DNA of 64,000 nucleotides. Origin: Kitasatospora sp. NBC_01246 (GTDB lineage Bacteria; Actinomycetota; Actinomycetes; Streptomycetales; Streptomycetaceae). This document shows positions 8,564 to 17,862 of this stretch, one piece after another; positions within the stretch are counted from its first letter, which is position 1; every line of letters starts with the position of its first letter. The DNA is taken from assembly GCF_036226505.1 (NCBI RefSeq), contig NZ_CP108484.1, positions 1,240,001 through 1,304,000 of the forward strand. The letters are read 5' to 3'. The translations under genes and the position numbers were made by a program. The notes under the pieces are model-generated. The model was not told where the DNA came from. It ran no database searches and saw nothing but the letters and a program-made list of their open reading frames with translations.

Positions 8564-9967
8564 TCAGCGCACGCTGCGGTGCACCGCCCAGCTGACGGCC
8601 ACGAAGCCGGCCGCGACCAGCGCCAGGCAGATGCGCAGGCCGCCGGCGCCGGTGCCGGCCAGGACCGGGCCGAACAGGGCGATCGCGACCGCTCCACCGA
8701 TCTGGCGGAAGGCGTTGAGGGAGCCGGAGGCGAGCCCGGATCGGTCGGGGGGCAGGGCCCGCAGCGCCAGGGTGGGCAGCGAGGGGCCCATCAGGCCGGC
8801 GCCGAGCCCGAGCAGGCAGCTGCCGGCCATGAACAGCCACCAGTCGGGGGTGGCGGCCAGCGGCAGCAGGGTGAGGGCGCCGACGGCGGCCGTGGCCGCG
8901 CCGATGATCAGCAGGACCCGCACCCCGATGCGCTGGACGGCGCGGGCCAGGACGAAGGAGGCCAGGCTCCAACAGAGCGCGAAGGGGACGAAGGCGAGGC
9001 CGGCCCCGAGCGCGTCCCGCCCCCAATGGCGTTGCAGGTGCAGGGAGATGGCGAACTGAGCGCCGTAGGCACCGAACTGGTAGAGCGCGCCGACGGTGAG
9101 GGCGGGGGTGAAGCCGGGGCGGCGGAAGGCGTCCAGGGGCAGGACGGGGTGGGCGGCGCGGCGCTCGGCGACGACGAAGGCGACGGCGGCGGCGAGGGTG
9201 GCGGTGGCCAGGACCAGGGTCAGGGGCGCGCTCCAGCCCAGCGCTCCGGCCTGGACCAGGGTGCCGATGCCGGAGCCGACCAGGGCCGCGGTGGCGAGCT
9301 GGCCCGGCACGTCCAGCCGGACGGCGCGCACCGGCGAGGGGGCGACCTTGCGCCCGCAGACCACGGCTGCGGCCAGTCCGATCGGGACGTTGACCAGGAA
9401 GATCGCCCGCCAGCCGACGCCCGCGGTCAGCGCGCCACCCGCCACCGGACCGGCCACCAGGGCCAGCGAGCTGACGCCGCCCCAGATGGTGAAGGCCCGG
9501 GCACGGGCGGCGCTTTCGGGGTACATGTGCGCGATGACCGCCAGGGAGGCGGGCAGCAGGCCGCCCGCGGCCACGCCCTGGACGGCGCGGGCGGCGATCA
9601 GGGCCCCGATGCCGGGGGCGGCCGCGCAGGCGGCCGAGGCGGCGACGAAGAGCAGCAGGCTGACCTGGAACAGGCGGCGGGCACCGAGCTTGTCGGCGAG
9701 GGCGCCGCCGCCGAGCAGACAGGCGGCCATGGCGACGGTGTAGGCGTTGACCGTCCACTCCAACGCGGCCAGGGAGCCGCCGAGTTCGGCGCTGAGGTCG
9801 GGCAGGGCGACGTTGAGCGCGCTCCCGTCCAGCAGGACCATGAAGAAGCCGAGGCAGACCGAGCCGAGGGCGCCCGCGCCGGGGCCGGAGGTGCCGGCCG
9901 GCCCGCCGGCGCCGGGGCGGCGGCGCGGGAGCAGGGCGCGCCCGGGGGTCTCGATGGCCTCGCTCAT
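8564..9967 (-). CDS. MFS drug exporter, DHA2 (14-TM) family
   Basis: The 467-aa protein shows the repeated hydrophobic segments of a DHA2-type drug:proton antiporter. It has the family motif LDGSALNVALPDLSAELGGS at the first helix, LADKLGARR (motif A) after helix 2 and the GPVAGGALTAGVGWRAIFLVNVPIG motif C region. Length fits 14 helices. ATG 9967 has AAGGAGG eight bases upstream. The oxidoreductase follows after 71 bp and is probably co-transcribed. The divergent ArsR-type gene starts 88 bp away and is the likely repressor. The exported compound is unknown. Confidence 0.9.
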   Translation of the reverse strand: MSEAIETPGRALLPRRRPGAGGPAGTSGPGAGALGSVCLGFFMVLLDGSALNVALPDLSAELGGSLAALEWTVNAYTVAMAACLLGGGALADKLGARRLFQVSLLLFVAASAACAAAPGIGALIAARAVQGVAAGGLLPASLAVIAHMYPESAARARAFTIWGGVSSLALVAGPVAGGALTAGVGWRAIFLVNVPIGLAAAVVCGRKVAPSPVRAVRLDVPGQLATAALVGSGIGTLVQAGALGWSAPLTLVLATATLAAAVAFVVAERRAAHPVLPLDAFRRPGFTPALTVGALYQFGAYGAQFAISLHLQRHWGRDALGAGLAFVPFALCWSLASFVLARAVQRIGVRVLLIIGAATAAVGALTLLPLAATPDWWLFMAGSCLLGLGAGLMGPSLPTLALRALPPDRSGLASGSLNAFRQIGGAVAIALFGPVLAGTGAGGLRICLALVAAGFVAVSWAVHRSVR

Positions 9968-10028
9968 CGGGCGGCCCTCCTTCGGATGGGAAGTCGTCGG
10001 TCCTGGTCCGCGAGAGGCGTTCGCGGTC

Positions 10029-10034
10029 TATAGT
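10029..10034 (+). promoter_or_regulatory. -10-like element before ArsR-type gene
   Basis: TATAGT lies 21 bases upstream of the ATG of the regulator in an AT-rich pocket of the divergent spacer between the exporter and the regulator, followed by GGAGG at 10042-10046. No strong -35 is visible (TGGTCC at a 19-bp spacing is the best). Confidence 0.35.
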
Positions 10035-10055
10035 GTTCGATGGAGGTCGATCACC

Positions 10056-10490
10056 ATGAATGAAAGTCGCAGCCGTGACGGTTCGTCAAGTGCAATGACT
10101 CCGGCGGGTGACAGCCTCTCCCGACGGGCGCGCGGCCTGGAGCACACGGACCCGGCGGAGGTGACGCTGCACGAGGTGCTGCAGGTGCTCGCCGATCCGG
10201 TGCGGCGCACGATCGTGCGCGAGCTGGCCGGCAGTGCGGACTGGAGTCGCGCCTGCGGCACGTTCGAGCTGGGCGTCAGCAAGGCCACCCGCAGTCACCA
10301 CTTCACGGTGTTGCGCCAGAGCGGCCTGGTCGAGCAGCGCGACGCCGGCGCCCGGCGCTACAACCGGCTGCGCCGAGCCGAGTTCGACGCGCGCTTCCCC
10401 GGCCTGCTCGCCCTCGTCCTGACGGAGGACACGACCGGCACCGGCAGACCCTCCGACGACGCCGACTGCGCTCCGGGCATTGCCAGTTGA
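10056..10490 (+). CDS. ArsR-type winged-helix transcriptional regulator
   Basis: The 144-aa protein carries a winged helix with the typical layout LHEVLQVLADPVRRTIVRELAGS, then TFELGVSKATRSHHFTVLRQSGLVEQRDAGARRYNRLRRAEFDARFPGLLALV. The SKATRSHHFTVLRQSGLV recognition helix and following wing are diagnostic of ArsR-like regulators used next to MFS exporters and reductases. No metal-binding ELCVC motif is seen, so it is not an obvious metal sensor. The ATG at 10056 has GGAGG nine bases upstream. It is divergent from the exporter at 9967 and probably controls it and itself. Confidence 0.88.
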   Translation: MNESRSRDGSSSAMTPAGDSLSRRARGLEHTDPAEVTLHEVLQVLADPVRRTIVRELAGSADWSRACGTFELGVSKATRSHHFTVLRQSGLVEQRDAGARRYNRLRRAEFDARFPGLLALVLTEDTTGTGRPSDDADCAPGIAS

Positions 10491-10516
10491 CAAACCCTGT
10501 CATAGCTTTGTCGCAA
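10487..10516. promoter_or_regulatory. AT-rich inverted repeats after the ArsR-type gene
   Basis: Overlapping the regulator's stop codon is TGACA-N5-TGTCA (10488-10502), nested in a longer imperfect inverted repeat of TTGACAAA (10487-10494) with TTTGTCGCAA (10507-10516). It stands out as AT-rich. It could be an operator or an incomplete promoter (a perfect TTGACA without a convincing -10). The role is unknown. Confidence 0.3.
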
Positions 10517-12142
10517 ACAACGGACGCGCGGGGACGGCCGCGGGCAGCACCGACCACCCCTCGCGGGGTACGCCGGGGGGCGGGCCTGGGCCGTTCCAGG
10601 TCGCCGGAGCCCGACCGCCGGCCGCGGGACTTCCCCGCGGTCGCCCTCGGGGCCGCGCCACGCGGGCCCGAGACCCTTCGGCGAACGGAGCCGGAATGCG
10701 AGTGGCGAACGCGTCCGACCGCACCGGCATCGAGGGTCCCTCCTCTCGGGGGCGATCGGCGCACCGGGACGGCGGCGGTGGCGGGAGCGGTGACGGTGGC
10801 GGAGCAGCAGCGGGAGCGGTGACGGCGACCGAGCGGTGACGGAACGGCGGCAGTAGCGGTGACGGTGACGGAGCGGGAACGGCGGTGACATGGTGACGAC
10901 AGTGGAGCAGCCGGCGACGGGCCGGCGACCGAGGCGCTTCCACCCGGAGCGGCGCGCCGAGCAGACCCGGCCGGCCGTCGGCCAGGTGTCGCCCGACCAC
11001 CGCTCACGCCTGGAGACGGACAACCCCCGCCGCTCGCCGCGGATACTCGGCCCGCTCGCCGCAGGCCCGGCCGTACCACCGGCCGAGCGCGGCGCCGACC
11101 GGGCGCGGGCCGGTTCCGCGCGGGCGCAGGCCGCCACCGCACCGACCGGGCCGCCCGGGGAGCCCCGGGCGATGGCGCGCACGCCCGGACGCCCGTCGGC
11201 GGGAGTCGGGAGCCGACAGGAGGCCCGGCAGGCACCCGCGGCCCAGCGGTCGCGAATCTCGACGACGCGGGCGGCGGTCGGGACGGGGAGCGGGGCGAAG
11301 GACGGACCGCACTGCCGAGCCGTCGAACAGTCACGAGAACTGCCTTCCGGCGCCGATCACTTGGCACCCGTACCGACGACTCCGACACACCGGGCGGGCG
11401 CGGGGGTGCGGGGCCGGCAGGGGCGCACCGCGAAGACCGACCGACCGGCGGGCCGGGCCCTGGACAGCCTGGGCACCCCGAACAGCCCTGACGAGCCGGC
11501 GGGCCGGACGCGACCGAGGACGGCAAGGGGCGCGCTGCGACGGCACAGCGGGTGCGCCGTGCGGTCCGGCGCGCCGACCGCCGAGGCGCAGCAGGCAGTC
11601 GGCCTGGTGCGCGGTACCGGCCGGCGGGCGGTGCCGCTGCCCCTGCGGTCCGGGTCGTGCCGGATGGACGGTGACCACGAACGCGCGCCGTCCTTCGTCG
11701 AGGAGGCGCGCAACAGGGACCTGCTGACCCTTCATGACCACTGGTGCGCGCAGATGTCGTGCAGCCGCCGTCTGCCGCCGGGTGCGCAGGCGCGGGGCCG
11801 GACATGGCCGCGGACGGTGCGGGCGGAGAGCGCTGGGTTCGCGAGGTGTCTGGATCTGGTGACCGGCGCACGGAAGGCGCCGGCCGCGGCCGTGGATCCG
11901 GTTCGACCACAGGGCTGTCGCATGGTCTGCACTGTGAGTTCCTTCCCCCTATGGAAACCCCCAGGTGGGGGCACCTTGCGTACCACCAGGCATCAGAATG
12001 GACCCCGTCGCGTTCCCTCGGCCGCCGGCGGAGTCACTCCCTGATTGCCAGTCAGGTTCGTTCACCAGTTCTGGCGAGCGTAACCCATTCGCGTTCGCAC
12101 TGACCAGAGCTGACGGGATGTCACTCGCCACTCGGATGCCGC
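10491..12142. other. Gene-poor stretch of about 1.65 kb
   Basis: I see no supportable gene here. The open frames on both strands translate to Arg/Pro/Ala/Gly-rich strings without recognisable domains, and none shows start-site signals plus normal amino-acid use. Structure that is visible: an AT-rich inverted repeat at its left edge, irregular AGCGGTGACGG repeats at 10778-10890, and a small hairpin (CCCCC-AGGT-GGGGG) near 11956-11969. From about 12040 there is a lower-GC zone with short palindromes (for example CCAGTTCTGG) leading into the promoter at 12143. Decayed genes, an unlisted non-coding RNA or a structural spacer are all possible. Confidence 0.5.
10778..10890. repeat. Irregular GCGGTGACGG repeats
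   Basis: The decamer GCGGTGACGG, with near copies, occurs about five times (near 10787, 10817, 10834, 10858 and 10882) with spacings of roughly 16-30 bp, in a G/C-skewed stretch. The spacing is not constant, so this is not a simple tandem array. Function unknown. Confidence 0.4.
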
Positions 12143-12172
12143 TTGACTTGATCCGAGAGCCGTGGTTAGCGT
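12143..12172 (+). promoter_or_regulatory. Sigma70/HrdB-like promoter for the mutase cluster
   Basis: TTGACT (12143-12148) and TAGCGT (12167-12172) are separated by 18 bp, a good match to the streptomycete vegetative consensus, in a locally AT-richer segment. It points to the desaturase gene at 12470 and leaves a leader of about 290 nt (12179-12469), in which I see no gene. The five genes that follow have only short gaps, so this may drive the whole unit. Confidence 0.65.
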
Positions 12173-12469
12173 AAAGCCGCACTGACCGCAGGCGACATGA
12201 CAAGGTTGCGCCACTATGGCGCCGCGCCGCCCGCCGCCCGCCGCCTGGGACGTCCACCCTCGGGCCGCCCCCGCGTTCCTCCCGGTTCATCCGGCCCTAC
12301 CGGCCGTGGGCCGGGCATTTCCTCGCGCCATCCCGTTGTCCAGACCTGTGTGCTGTTCGAACAGCGGTTTCACGACCATCGCCGTGCCCCGCTCCGCCAT
12401 GCCCGTGCGCACCACGGGGTGGAGCGGGCGAAGCGTCATGCCGCCGCCCGGCAGAAAGGCACGCCCGCC

Positions 12470-13852
12470 ATGAGACCTGGCAACACCGCGTCGCACTCTC
12501 CGACGACGCGCCACACCGACTCCGACGACGCGCCGCAGACCACCACCGCACCACCGAGCACCACCGCACCGCGCACCACCGCCGCACCACAGGGCACCAC
12601 CGCACCGCGCACCACCGCCGCCGCGGCGACGGCGGCCGCCGCAACACGCCCGGTCGGCGACAAGACGCCCGGCGACGAGGCGGCCGCCGACCCGGTGCGC
12701 GAGAGCATGCGGCGCCTGCCCGGCCCGCTCCAGCTGCCGCTCACCTTCCTGACCGGGCGCCCGCTGGCCGGCCAACGCCCGGTGGCCCTGTCACCCGGCT
12801 TCCACCTGGCCACCGCCTCGCTGTCCGTGCTGGCCGGCGCCGCGGTCTCGGCCACCGGCTTCGTCCTGGGCACCTGGTTCCTGCTCCTGCTGCTTCCCGG
12901 CTGGGCGATGACCCTGCACGGCCAGCGGAACCTGCGGATGATGATCTACCACCAGTGCTCGCACCGGAACATGTTCGGACACCGCCGGCTGGACACCGTC
13001 ATCGGCAACGTCATCTCAGCCCTCCTGGTGATCCAGAACTTCGAGCGCTACAGCCGCGAACATGTCGCCGACCACCATGCCGTGCACCACATGACGTTGC
13101 GCGACCCCACCGTCCAGGCCTTCCTCATCAGCCTCGACCTGCACCCGGGCATGACCCGGCGCCGGATGTGGCGCAGGGTGCTGCTCAAGGCCGTCTCGCC
13201 CCGGTTCCACCTGGCCTTCGCGATCTCCCGGGTGCGCTCCTTCTGGCACAACGGCGCCGCCGCCGAGAAGGCCGTCGCCGTCGCCCTGTACGGCGGCGGC
13301 GGGGTCGCGGCCGTGCTGCTGGGGGCCTGGCCGGCCGTGCTGGTGGTCTGGTTCGTGCCGGTCGGCGTGCTCTACCAGATCAGCAACACGCTGCGGCTGT
13401 GCGTGAAGCACACCTTCCCCGCGCCCGGAACCACGGTGCGCCGCGGCCGCGAGTACTTCGGGAGCCTGACCAATGCGATCTTCATCGGTGAGGCGGCGCC
13501 CGCCCCCGGCCTGCCCGCGGCCGCCGCCGCGCTGCGCTGGCTGCGCTGGAGCGGCCGGATGGCGCTGGTGCACTTCCCGACCCGCTACCTGGTGTTGACG
13601 GGCGACACCGTCGTGCACGACTACCACCACCGCTACCCCGCCAGCCGGCAGTGGCACGACTACATCTTCGCCCGCCAGCAGGACCTCGTCGACGGCCACC
13701 GCAACTGGCCGGCCTACACGGCCGAGTGGGGCCTGGTCGCCGCGATCAACCGGGTCTTCGACTCGCTCTCGGCGGCCGACCCGGAGGAGTTCGACGTCGC
13801 CCGCATCCGCTCGGTCAGCAAGCGCGAGCTGTTCGCCGCCTTCGACGACTGA
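12470..13852 (+). CDS. Membrane fatty-acid-desaturase-like di-iron enzyme
   Basis: The 460-aa protein has a Thr/Ala-rich disordered N-terminus (about 1-60) followed by a membrane desaturase/hydroxylase fold. Its histidine boxes are HQCSH (161-165), HVADHHAVHH (198-207) and HDYHHRYP (from 383), with at least four membrane segments between them. These boxes bind the di-iron centre of enzymes that desaturate or hydroxylate unactivated C-H bonds. The frame is open to 12197, but conserved sequence only begins downstream of ATG 12470, where AAAGG lies about 11 bases upstream. It is the first gene of the glutamate-mutase-like cluster, so it may oxidise an intermediate of that pathway rather than membrane lipid (inference). 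Confidence 0.85.
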   Translation: MRPGNTASHSPTTRHTDSDDAPQTTTAPPSTTAPRTTAAPQGTTAPRTTAAAATAAAATRPVGDKTPGDEAAADPVRESMRRLPGPLQLPLTFLTGRPLAGQRPVALSPGFHLATASLSVLAGAAVSATGFVLGTWFLLLLLPGWAMTLHGQRNLRMMIYHQCSHRNMFGHRRLDTVIGNVISALLVIQNFERYSREHVADHHAVHHMTLRDPTVQAFLISLDLHPGMTRRRMWRRVLLKAVSPRFHLAFAISRVRSFWHNGAAAEKAVAVALYGGGGVAAVLLGAWPAVLVVWFVPVGVLYQISNTLRLCVKHTFPAPGTTVRRGREYFGSLTNAIFIGEAAPAPGLPAAAAALRWLRWSGRMALVHFPTRYLVLTGDTVVHDYHHRYPASRQWHDYIFARQQDLVDGHRNWPAYTAEWGLVAAINRVFDSLSAADPEEFDVARIRSVSKRELFAAFDD

Positions 13853-13948
13853 CCGGGCGCCCGCACCCGACGACCGCCAGGCCCTCGGGTCGGTCCGCCC
13901 CACACACCACCCCGTACCCGCCCGCACTCCACGGATAGGCGGTTCCCC

Positions 13949-14434
13949 ATGCCCACGCCCATGCCCCTGCCCACCCGTCCGACCGGCGCCCCCGAACGCG
14001 GCGGCCGCCTGGTGATCCTCGGCGTCGCAGCCAGCGACAGCCACGCCGTCGCCAACCACCTGATCGCCCACGCCCTGCGCGCCGACGGCTTCACCGTCGT
14101 CAACCTCGGCACCTGCACCCCGGTCGACGAGTTCGCCGACGCGTGCGAGCGCCACCCGCAGGCCGAGGCCGTCCTCATCGGCAGCCTCAACGGACAGATC
14201 CACGAGGACCTGCACGGCCTCGCCGAGGCCAAGCGCTCCGGCCGCATCCACTGCCCGGTCGTGGTCGGCGGCAACCTCTCGGTCGGCAGCGTCAAGGACG
14301 AGTCCTCCGTCACCCGCCTCTACGACCTGGGCGTCGACCGCGTGCTCGCCAGCGCCGCCGACCTCGTCCCCACCCTCGACGCCCTGCACGCCCCCACCGC
14401 GTCCGACCGCGTCCCGGCCGCCGCCGCCCGGTGA
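13949..14434 (+). CDS. glmS: B12-binding small subunit of a glutamate-mutase-type enzyme
   Basis: The 161-aa product is a stand-alone cobalamin-binding domain like the S/sigma subunit of glutamate mutase (methylaspartate mutase). It has the Rossmann-like order [34 protein letters not shown], then [10 protein letters not shown] and [12 protein letters not shown]. The lower-ligand motif is DSHAVA where typical members have DCHAVG, so the His is present but the Gly of DxHxxG is Ala. The Tyr usually following SL is Asn. It overlaps the large subunit at 14431 (GTGA). Together they would interconvert glutamate and 3-methylaspartate or rearrange a related amino acid using adenosylcobalamin. Confidence 0.87.
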   Translation: MPTPMPLPTRPTGAPERGGRLVILGVAASDSHAVANHLIAHALRADGFTVVNLGTCTPVDEFADACERHPQAEAVLIGSLNGQIHEDLHGLAEAKRSGRIHCPVVVGGNLSVGSVKDESSVTRLYDLGVDRVLASAADLVPTLDALHAPTASDRVPAAAAR

Positions 14435-15876
14435 CCCCCGTGCCCACCGCCCCCGCGCCGCCCACCCTGGAGGAGTCGGCGGCCTACATCACCCGACTCG
14501 GCAAGCCCACCGCCGCCGAGGTGCTGGCCCGCGCCCGGACCAGCGGACGCACCGCCCTGCAGCCGCGCTGCGGGGTCGGCGGGCACCGCGAAATGGCCGT
14601 CCTGCTCAAGGAGCTGGAGACCGAAGGCCGCCCCGACCTGCTCACCCTCACCATCGACTCGCACACCCGGCTGCGCCGCTTCGAGCACGCCGCCCGGGCC
14701 CTGCGCACCGACCACCGCACCCTCAACGGCTATCCGCTGGTCACCCACGGCTGGCAGCGCGGACGGGAGCTGAACGAACTGGTCGCCGTCCCGCTGGAGA
14801 TCCGGCACGGCTCCCCCGACCCGCGCGAACTCTTCGCCACCGCCGTGGCCTGCGGCATCACCTCCTTCGAGGGCGGCGGCATCTCCTACAACCTGCCCTA
14901 CTCCAAGGACGTGCCCCTCGCCGACTCGCTGGCCGCCTGGACCGAGGTCGACCAGCTCTGCGGCGAACTCGCGCACCTGGGCGTGGTCATGGACCGGGAG
15001 CTGTTCGGCACCCTCACCGCGGTCCTGATCCCGCCGTCCATCAGCCTGGCCATCAGCGTGCTGGAGGCCGTCGCCGCGGCCGCGGCGGGCGTGCGGTGCG
15101 TCAGCGTCTCCTACCCGCAGAGCGGCCACCTCGCCCAGGACGTCGCCGCCCTGCGCGCCGTGCCCGTCCTGGCCGCCCGCTACCTGCCCGCCGGCCTCGA
15201 CGTCCACGCCGTGCTCCACGAGTTCATGGGCGTCTTCCCCCGCCGGCGCCACCACGCCGACGACCTCATCTTCTACGGCGCCATCACCGCCCGCCTGGGC
15301 GGCGCCTCCAAGCTCATCACCAAGACCTACCAGGAGGCCCACGGCATCCCCGACGCCGCCGCCAACGCCGCCGGGCTGCGCCTGGCCGCCGTCGCCCGTT
15401 CCCCCCTGCTCGACTTCATCACCGTCGACGAGGGCGCCGTCGACGAGGAACTGGAGTGGATCCTGCGCGAGACCGCCGAGATCGTGGAACCCGTCCTGGC
15501 CGCCCCGCGGTTGGACAGCGCGATCGTCACCGCCTTCGCCGCCGGCCGCCTCGACATCCCCTTCAGCGCCAGCCGCCACGCCCGCTCCGAGGTCATCCCG
15601 CGCCGCGACCGCGACGGCGCCGTGCGCTACCACTCCCCCGGCCGCCTGCCGCTCTCCCGCGCCAGCACCGAACGCAACCGCCGGCTGCTCGACGGCCCCG
15701 CCCGCCCCGGCGCCGGCACCACCGAGCTGCCCGGCGCGGAGCTCTTCCAGGCCCTGCGCCGCGACATCGACTACTTCCCCCTGCTGTTCGGCGAACTCCC
15801 CCAGGACGCCGCCGCCCCGGGCGGCTCCGCCGCCGACAGCGCCACCTCCACCCCGGGAAAGGAACCCGCCCTGTGA
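14431..15876 (+). CDS. glmE: Glutamate mutase large (epsilon) subunit-like protein
   Basis: At 481 residues this matches the family length (about 483). The TIM-barrel landmarks of glutamate mutase E are visible: [24 protein letters not shown] and [12 protein letters not shown] supply the three substrate-binding arginines. [15 protein letters not shown] carries the active-site Glu region and [14 protein letters not shown] the Lys/Glu pair near the cofactor. The catalytic set therefore appears intact. The GTG at 14431 overlaps the small-subunit stop and the gene ends in GTGA overlap with the flavoprotein at 15873. In catabolism this enzyme feeds methylaspartase, but no methylaspartase is here. 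In actinomycetes such pairs more often provide 3-methylaspartate-type building blocks for natural products. Confidence 0.9.
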   Translation: MTPVPTAPAPPTLEESAAYITRLGKPTAAEVLARARTSGRTALQPRCGVGGHREMAVLLKELETEGRPDLLTLTIDSHTRLRRFEHAARALRTDHRTLNGYPLVTHGWQRGRELNELVAVPLEIRHGSPDPRELFATAVACGITSFEGGGISYNLPYSKDVPLADSLAAWTEVDQLCGELAHLGVVMDRELFGTLTAVLIPPSISLAISVLEAVAAAAAGVRCVSVSYPQSGHLAQDVAALRAVPVLAARYLPAGLDVHAVLHEFMGVFPRRRHHADDLIFYGAITARLGGASKLITKTYQEAHGIPDAAANAAGLRLAAVARSPLLDFITVDEGAVDEELEWILRETAEIVEPVLAAPRLDSAIVTAFAAGRLDIPFSASRHARSEVIPRRDRDGAVRYHSPGRLPLSRASTERNRRLLDGPARPGAGTTELPGAELFQALRRDIDYFPLLFGELPQDAAAPGGSAADSATSTPGKEPAL

Positions 15877-17813
15877 CCACCAGCCAAGCCATCCTCCGTG
15901 TCGGGATCGTGGGCGCCGGACCGCGCGGCGTCGTCGCCCTGGAGCGGCTGTGCGCCAACGCCGCGCTGGTGGCGCCCACGGTCCCCGTCGAGGTGCACCT
16001 CATCGACCCGTACCCCGCCGGCGGCGGCCGCGTCTGGCGACGCGACCAGGACCGCTCCCTGCTGATGAACACCGTCGCCTCCGACGTCACCGTCTTCACG
16101 GACGAGTCCGTCCCCTGCGAGGGCCCCATCCTGCCCGGCCCCACCCAGTACCAGTTCGCCCGCCTGGTCGCCGAGGGCCGCGTCACCGACGTCACCGACG
16201 CCGAACGCCAGGAGGCCTCCGGCATGCTGCCCTGGTCCTACGGCAGCCGCGCCTTCAACGGCGCCTACCTGCGCTGGGCCCTGCAGGAGATCATCCGCAC
16301 CGCCCCCGCCCAGGTCACCGTCCACGTCCACGCCACCCGCGCCACCGCCGTCGACGACACCGACCGCGGCACCCAACTCCTGCGCCTGGACGGCGAGGAG
16401 CAGCCCCTGGAGTGCGACGCCGTCGTCCTCGCCCAGGGCCACTTCGACGTCGCCCCGACCAAGGGCCAGCAGGACCTGAAGGACTTCGCCGACCGCCACG
16501 GCCTGCTCTACCGCGAACCCCTCAGCCCCGCCGAATGCGACCTCGACGCCATCCCGGCCGGCCGGCCCCTGGTGCTACGCGGCCTGGGTCTCAGCTTCTA
16601 CGACTACGTCACCCTCTTCACCCAGGGCCGCGGCGGCCGCTTCGAGCGCGACGGGGACGGCCTGCTGCACTACCACCCGTCCGGCCGCGAACCGCTGCTG
16701 TACGCCGGCTCGGGGCGGGGCGTGCCCTACCTCGCCCGCGCCGAGGTGCACCTGGAGGTCGTCCCCCGCTACCAGCCGCGCTTCCTCACCGGCGAGGTCA
16801 TCACCCGCCTGCGCCGCGCCGCCGGCCGGGGCGAACTGGACTTCCGCGCCGACCTGTGGCCCTACATCGCCAAGGAGGTCGGCTACGTCTACTACCGCAG
16901 CCGCCTCGCCGACGCGCCCGAGGCCGAGCGCGAGGGCTTCCTGGCCGCCTACGCCGACCTGGACTGGGACACCCCCGCCATGCGGCAGCTGATCACCGAC
17001 CGGTTCGAGGACCCCGACCAGCACTGGGACTGGGACCAGGTCGACCGCCCCAGCCTGGAGCGCCGCTTCGCCGACCGCGCCGCCTACCGGGACTGGATCA
17101 CCGGCCGCCTGGGCTGGGACCTCGAACAGTCCGCCATGGGCCCGGCCCGCAGCCCCTTCAAGGCCACCGCCGCCATCATGCGCGACCTGCGGGACGAGAT
17201 CCGCCAGGTGATATCCCACCAGGGCCTGCGCGGCGGCTCCTACCGCGACCACGTGGACCGCTGGTTCAGCGGGCTCAACAACTACATCGCCAGCGGCCCG
17301 CCCACCGCCCGCGTCGAGGAGCTCGACGCCCTCGTGCGTGCCGGAACCGTCCACCTGGTCGGCCCGCGCATGAAGGTCGAGGCCGACGAGGCCACCGGGC
17401 GCTTCCTCGTCTCCTCCCCCTTCGTCGACGAGGCTCCGCTGGCCACCGAGGCCCTCCTGGAGGCCCACCTCGCCCTCACCGACGTGCGCCGCGCCACCGA
17501 TCCGCTGCTGCGCCGCCTGATCGAGACCGGCGGGGCCCGCCCCCACGTCATCCCCGACGCGCAGGGCGAGCCCTACACCACCGGCGGCCTCGACGTCGCC
17601 GAGGTCTCCTTCCGCCTGCTCGACTCCGGGGGCACCGCCCACCGCGGCCGCTTCTCCTACGGCCCCCCGGTCGAGTCCGTCCAGTGGGTCACCGCCATCG
17701 GCGCCCGGCCCCACGTCGGTTCCCGCACCCTCATCCAGGGCGACGCCATCGCCCGCGGCTGCCTGCACACCGGCGTGGAGAACCTGCGCCGCCGTGCTCT
17801 CGCCCTCGCCTGA
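15873..17813 (+). CDS. FAD/NAD(P)-binding protein, large, function unknown
   Basis: The 646-aa protein opens with a dinucleotide-binding motif ([21 protein letters not shown]) and continues with [18 protein letters not shown] and the [10 protein letters not shown] segment seen in the FAD_NAD_binding_9 (PF13454-like) group. A second nucleotide-site-like element is [13 protein letters not shown], and [18 protein letters not shown] follows. The middle has an unusually long aromatic/charged region (about 330-450, with [19 protein letters not shown]), and the end carries [28 protein letters not shown]. It is coupled by GTGA to the mutase large subunit, so it very likely acts on the mutase product, perhaps as an N- or C-oxygenase or a dehydrogenase. 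The precise reaction cannot be read from sequence. Confidence 0.75.
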   Translation: MTTSQAILRVGIVGAGPRGVVALERLCANAALVAPTVPVEVHLIDPYPAGGGRVWRRDQDRSLLMNTVASDVTVFTDESVPCEGPILPGPTQYQFARLVAEGRVTDVTDAERQEASGMLPWSYGSRAFNGAYLRWALQEIIRTAPAQVTVHVHATRATAVDDTDRGTQLLRLDGEEQPLECDAVVLAQGHFDVAPTKGQQDLKDFADRHGLLYREPLSPAECDLDAIPAGRPLVLRGLGLSFYDYVTLFTQGRGGRFERDGDGLLHYHPSGREPLLYAGSGRGVPYLARAEVHLEVVPRYQPRFLTGEVITRLRRAAGRGELDFRADLWPYIAKEVGYVYYRSRLADAPEAEREGFLAAYADLDWDTPAMRQLITDRFEDPDQHWDWDQVDRPSLERRFADRAAYRDWITGRLGWDLEQSAMGPARSPFKATAAIMRDLRDEIRQVISHQGLRGGSYRDHVDRWFSGLNNYIASGPPTARVEELDALVRAGTVHLVGPRMKVEADEATGRFLVSSPFVDEAPLATEALLEAHLALTDVRRATDPLLRRLIETGGARPHVIPDAQGEPYTTGGLDVAEVSFRLLDSGGTAHRGRFSYGPPVESVQWVTAIGARPHVGSRTLIQGDAIARGCLHTGVENLRRRALALA

Positions 17814-17862
17814 CCGCACCTCCCTCCGGCCCCCTTACCCCGATCGCAGGAGAGTCCCCACG

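Noticed and set aside
11331..11741. Minus-strand frame starting MVMKGQQVPVARLLDEGRRAF
   Set aside because: The first 25 residues look protein-like, but the rest is Arg/Pro-rich with no recognisable fold; not enough to call a gene.
10890..12044. Long plus-strand open frame of 384 codons in the gene-poor region
   Set aside because: Arg/Pro/Gly/Ala-rich translation without domains, no convincing ribosome-binding site, and equally long frames exist on the opposite strand; typical of open frames in high-GC non-coding DNA.
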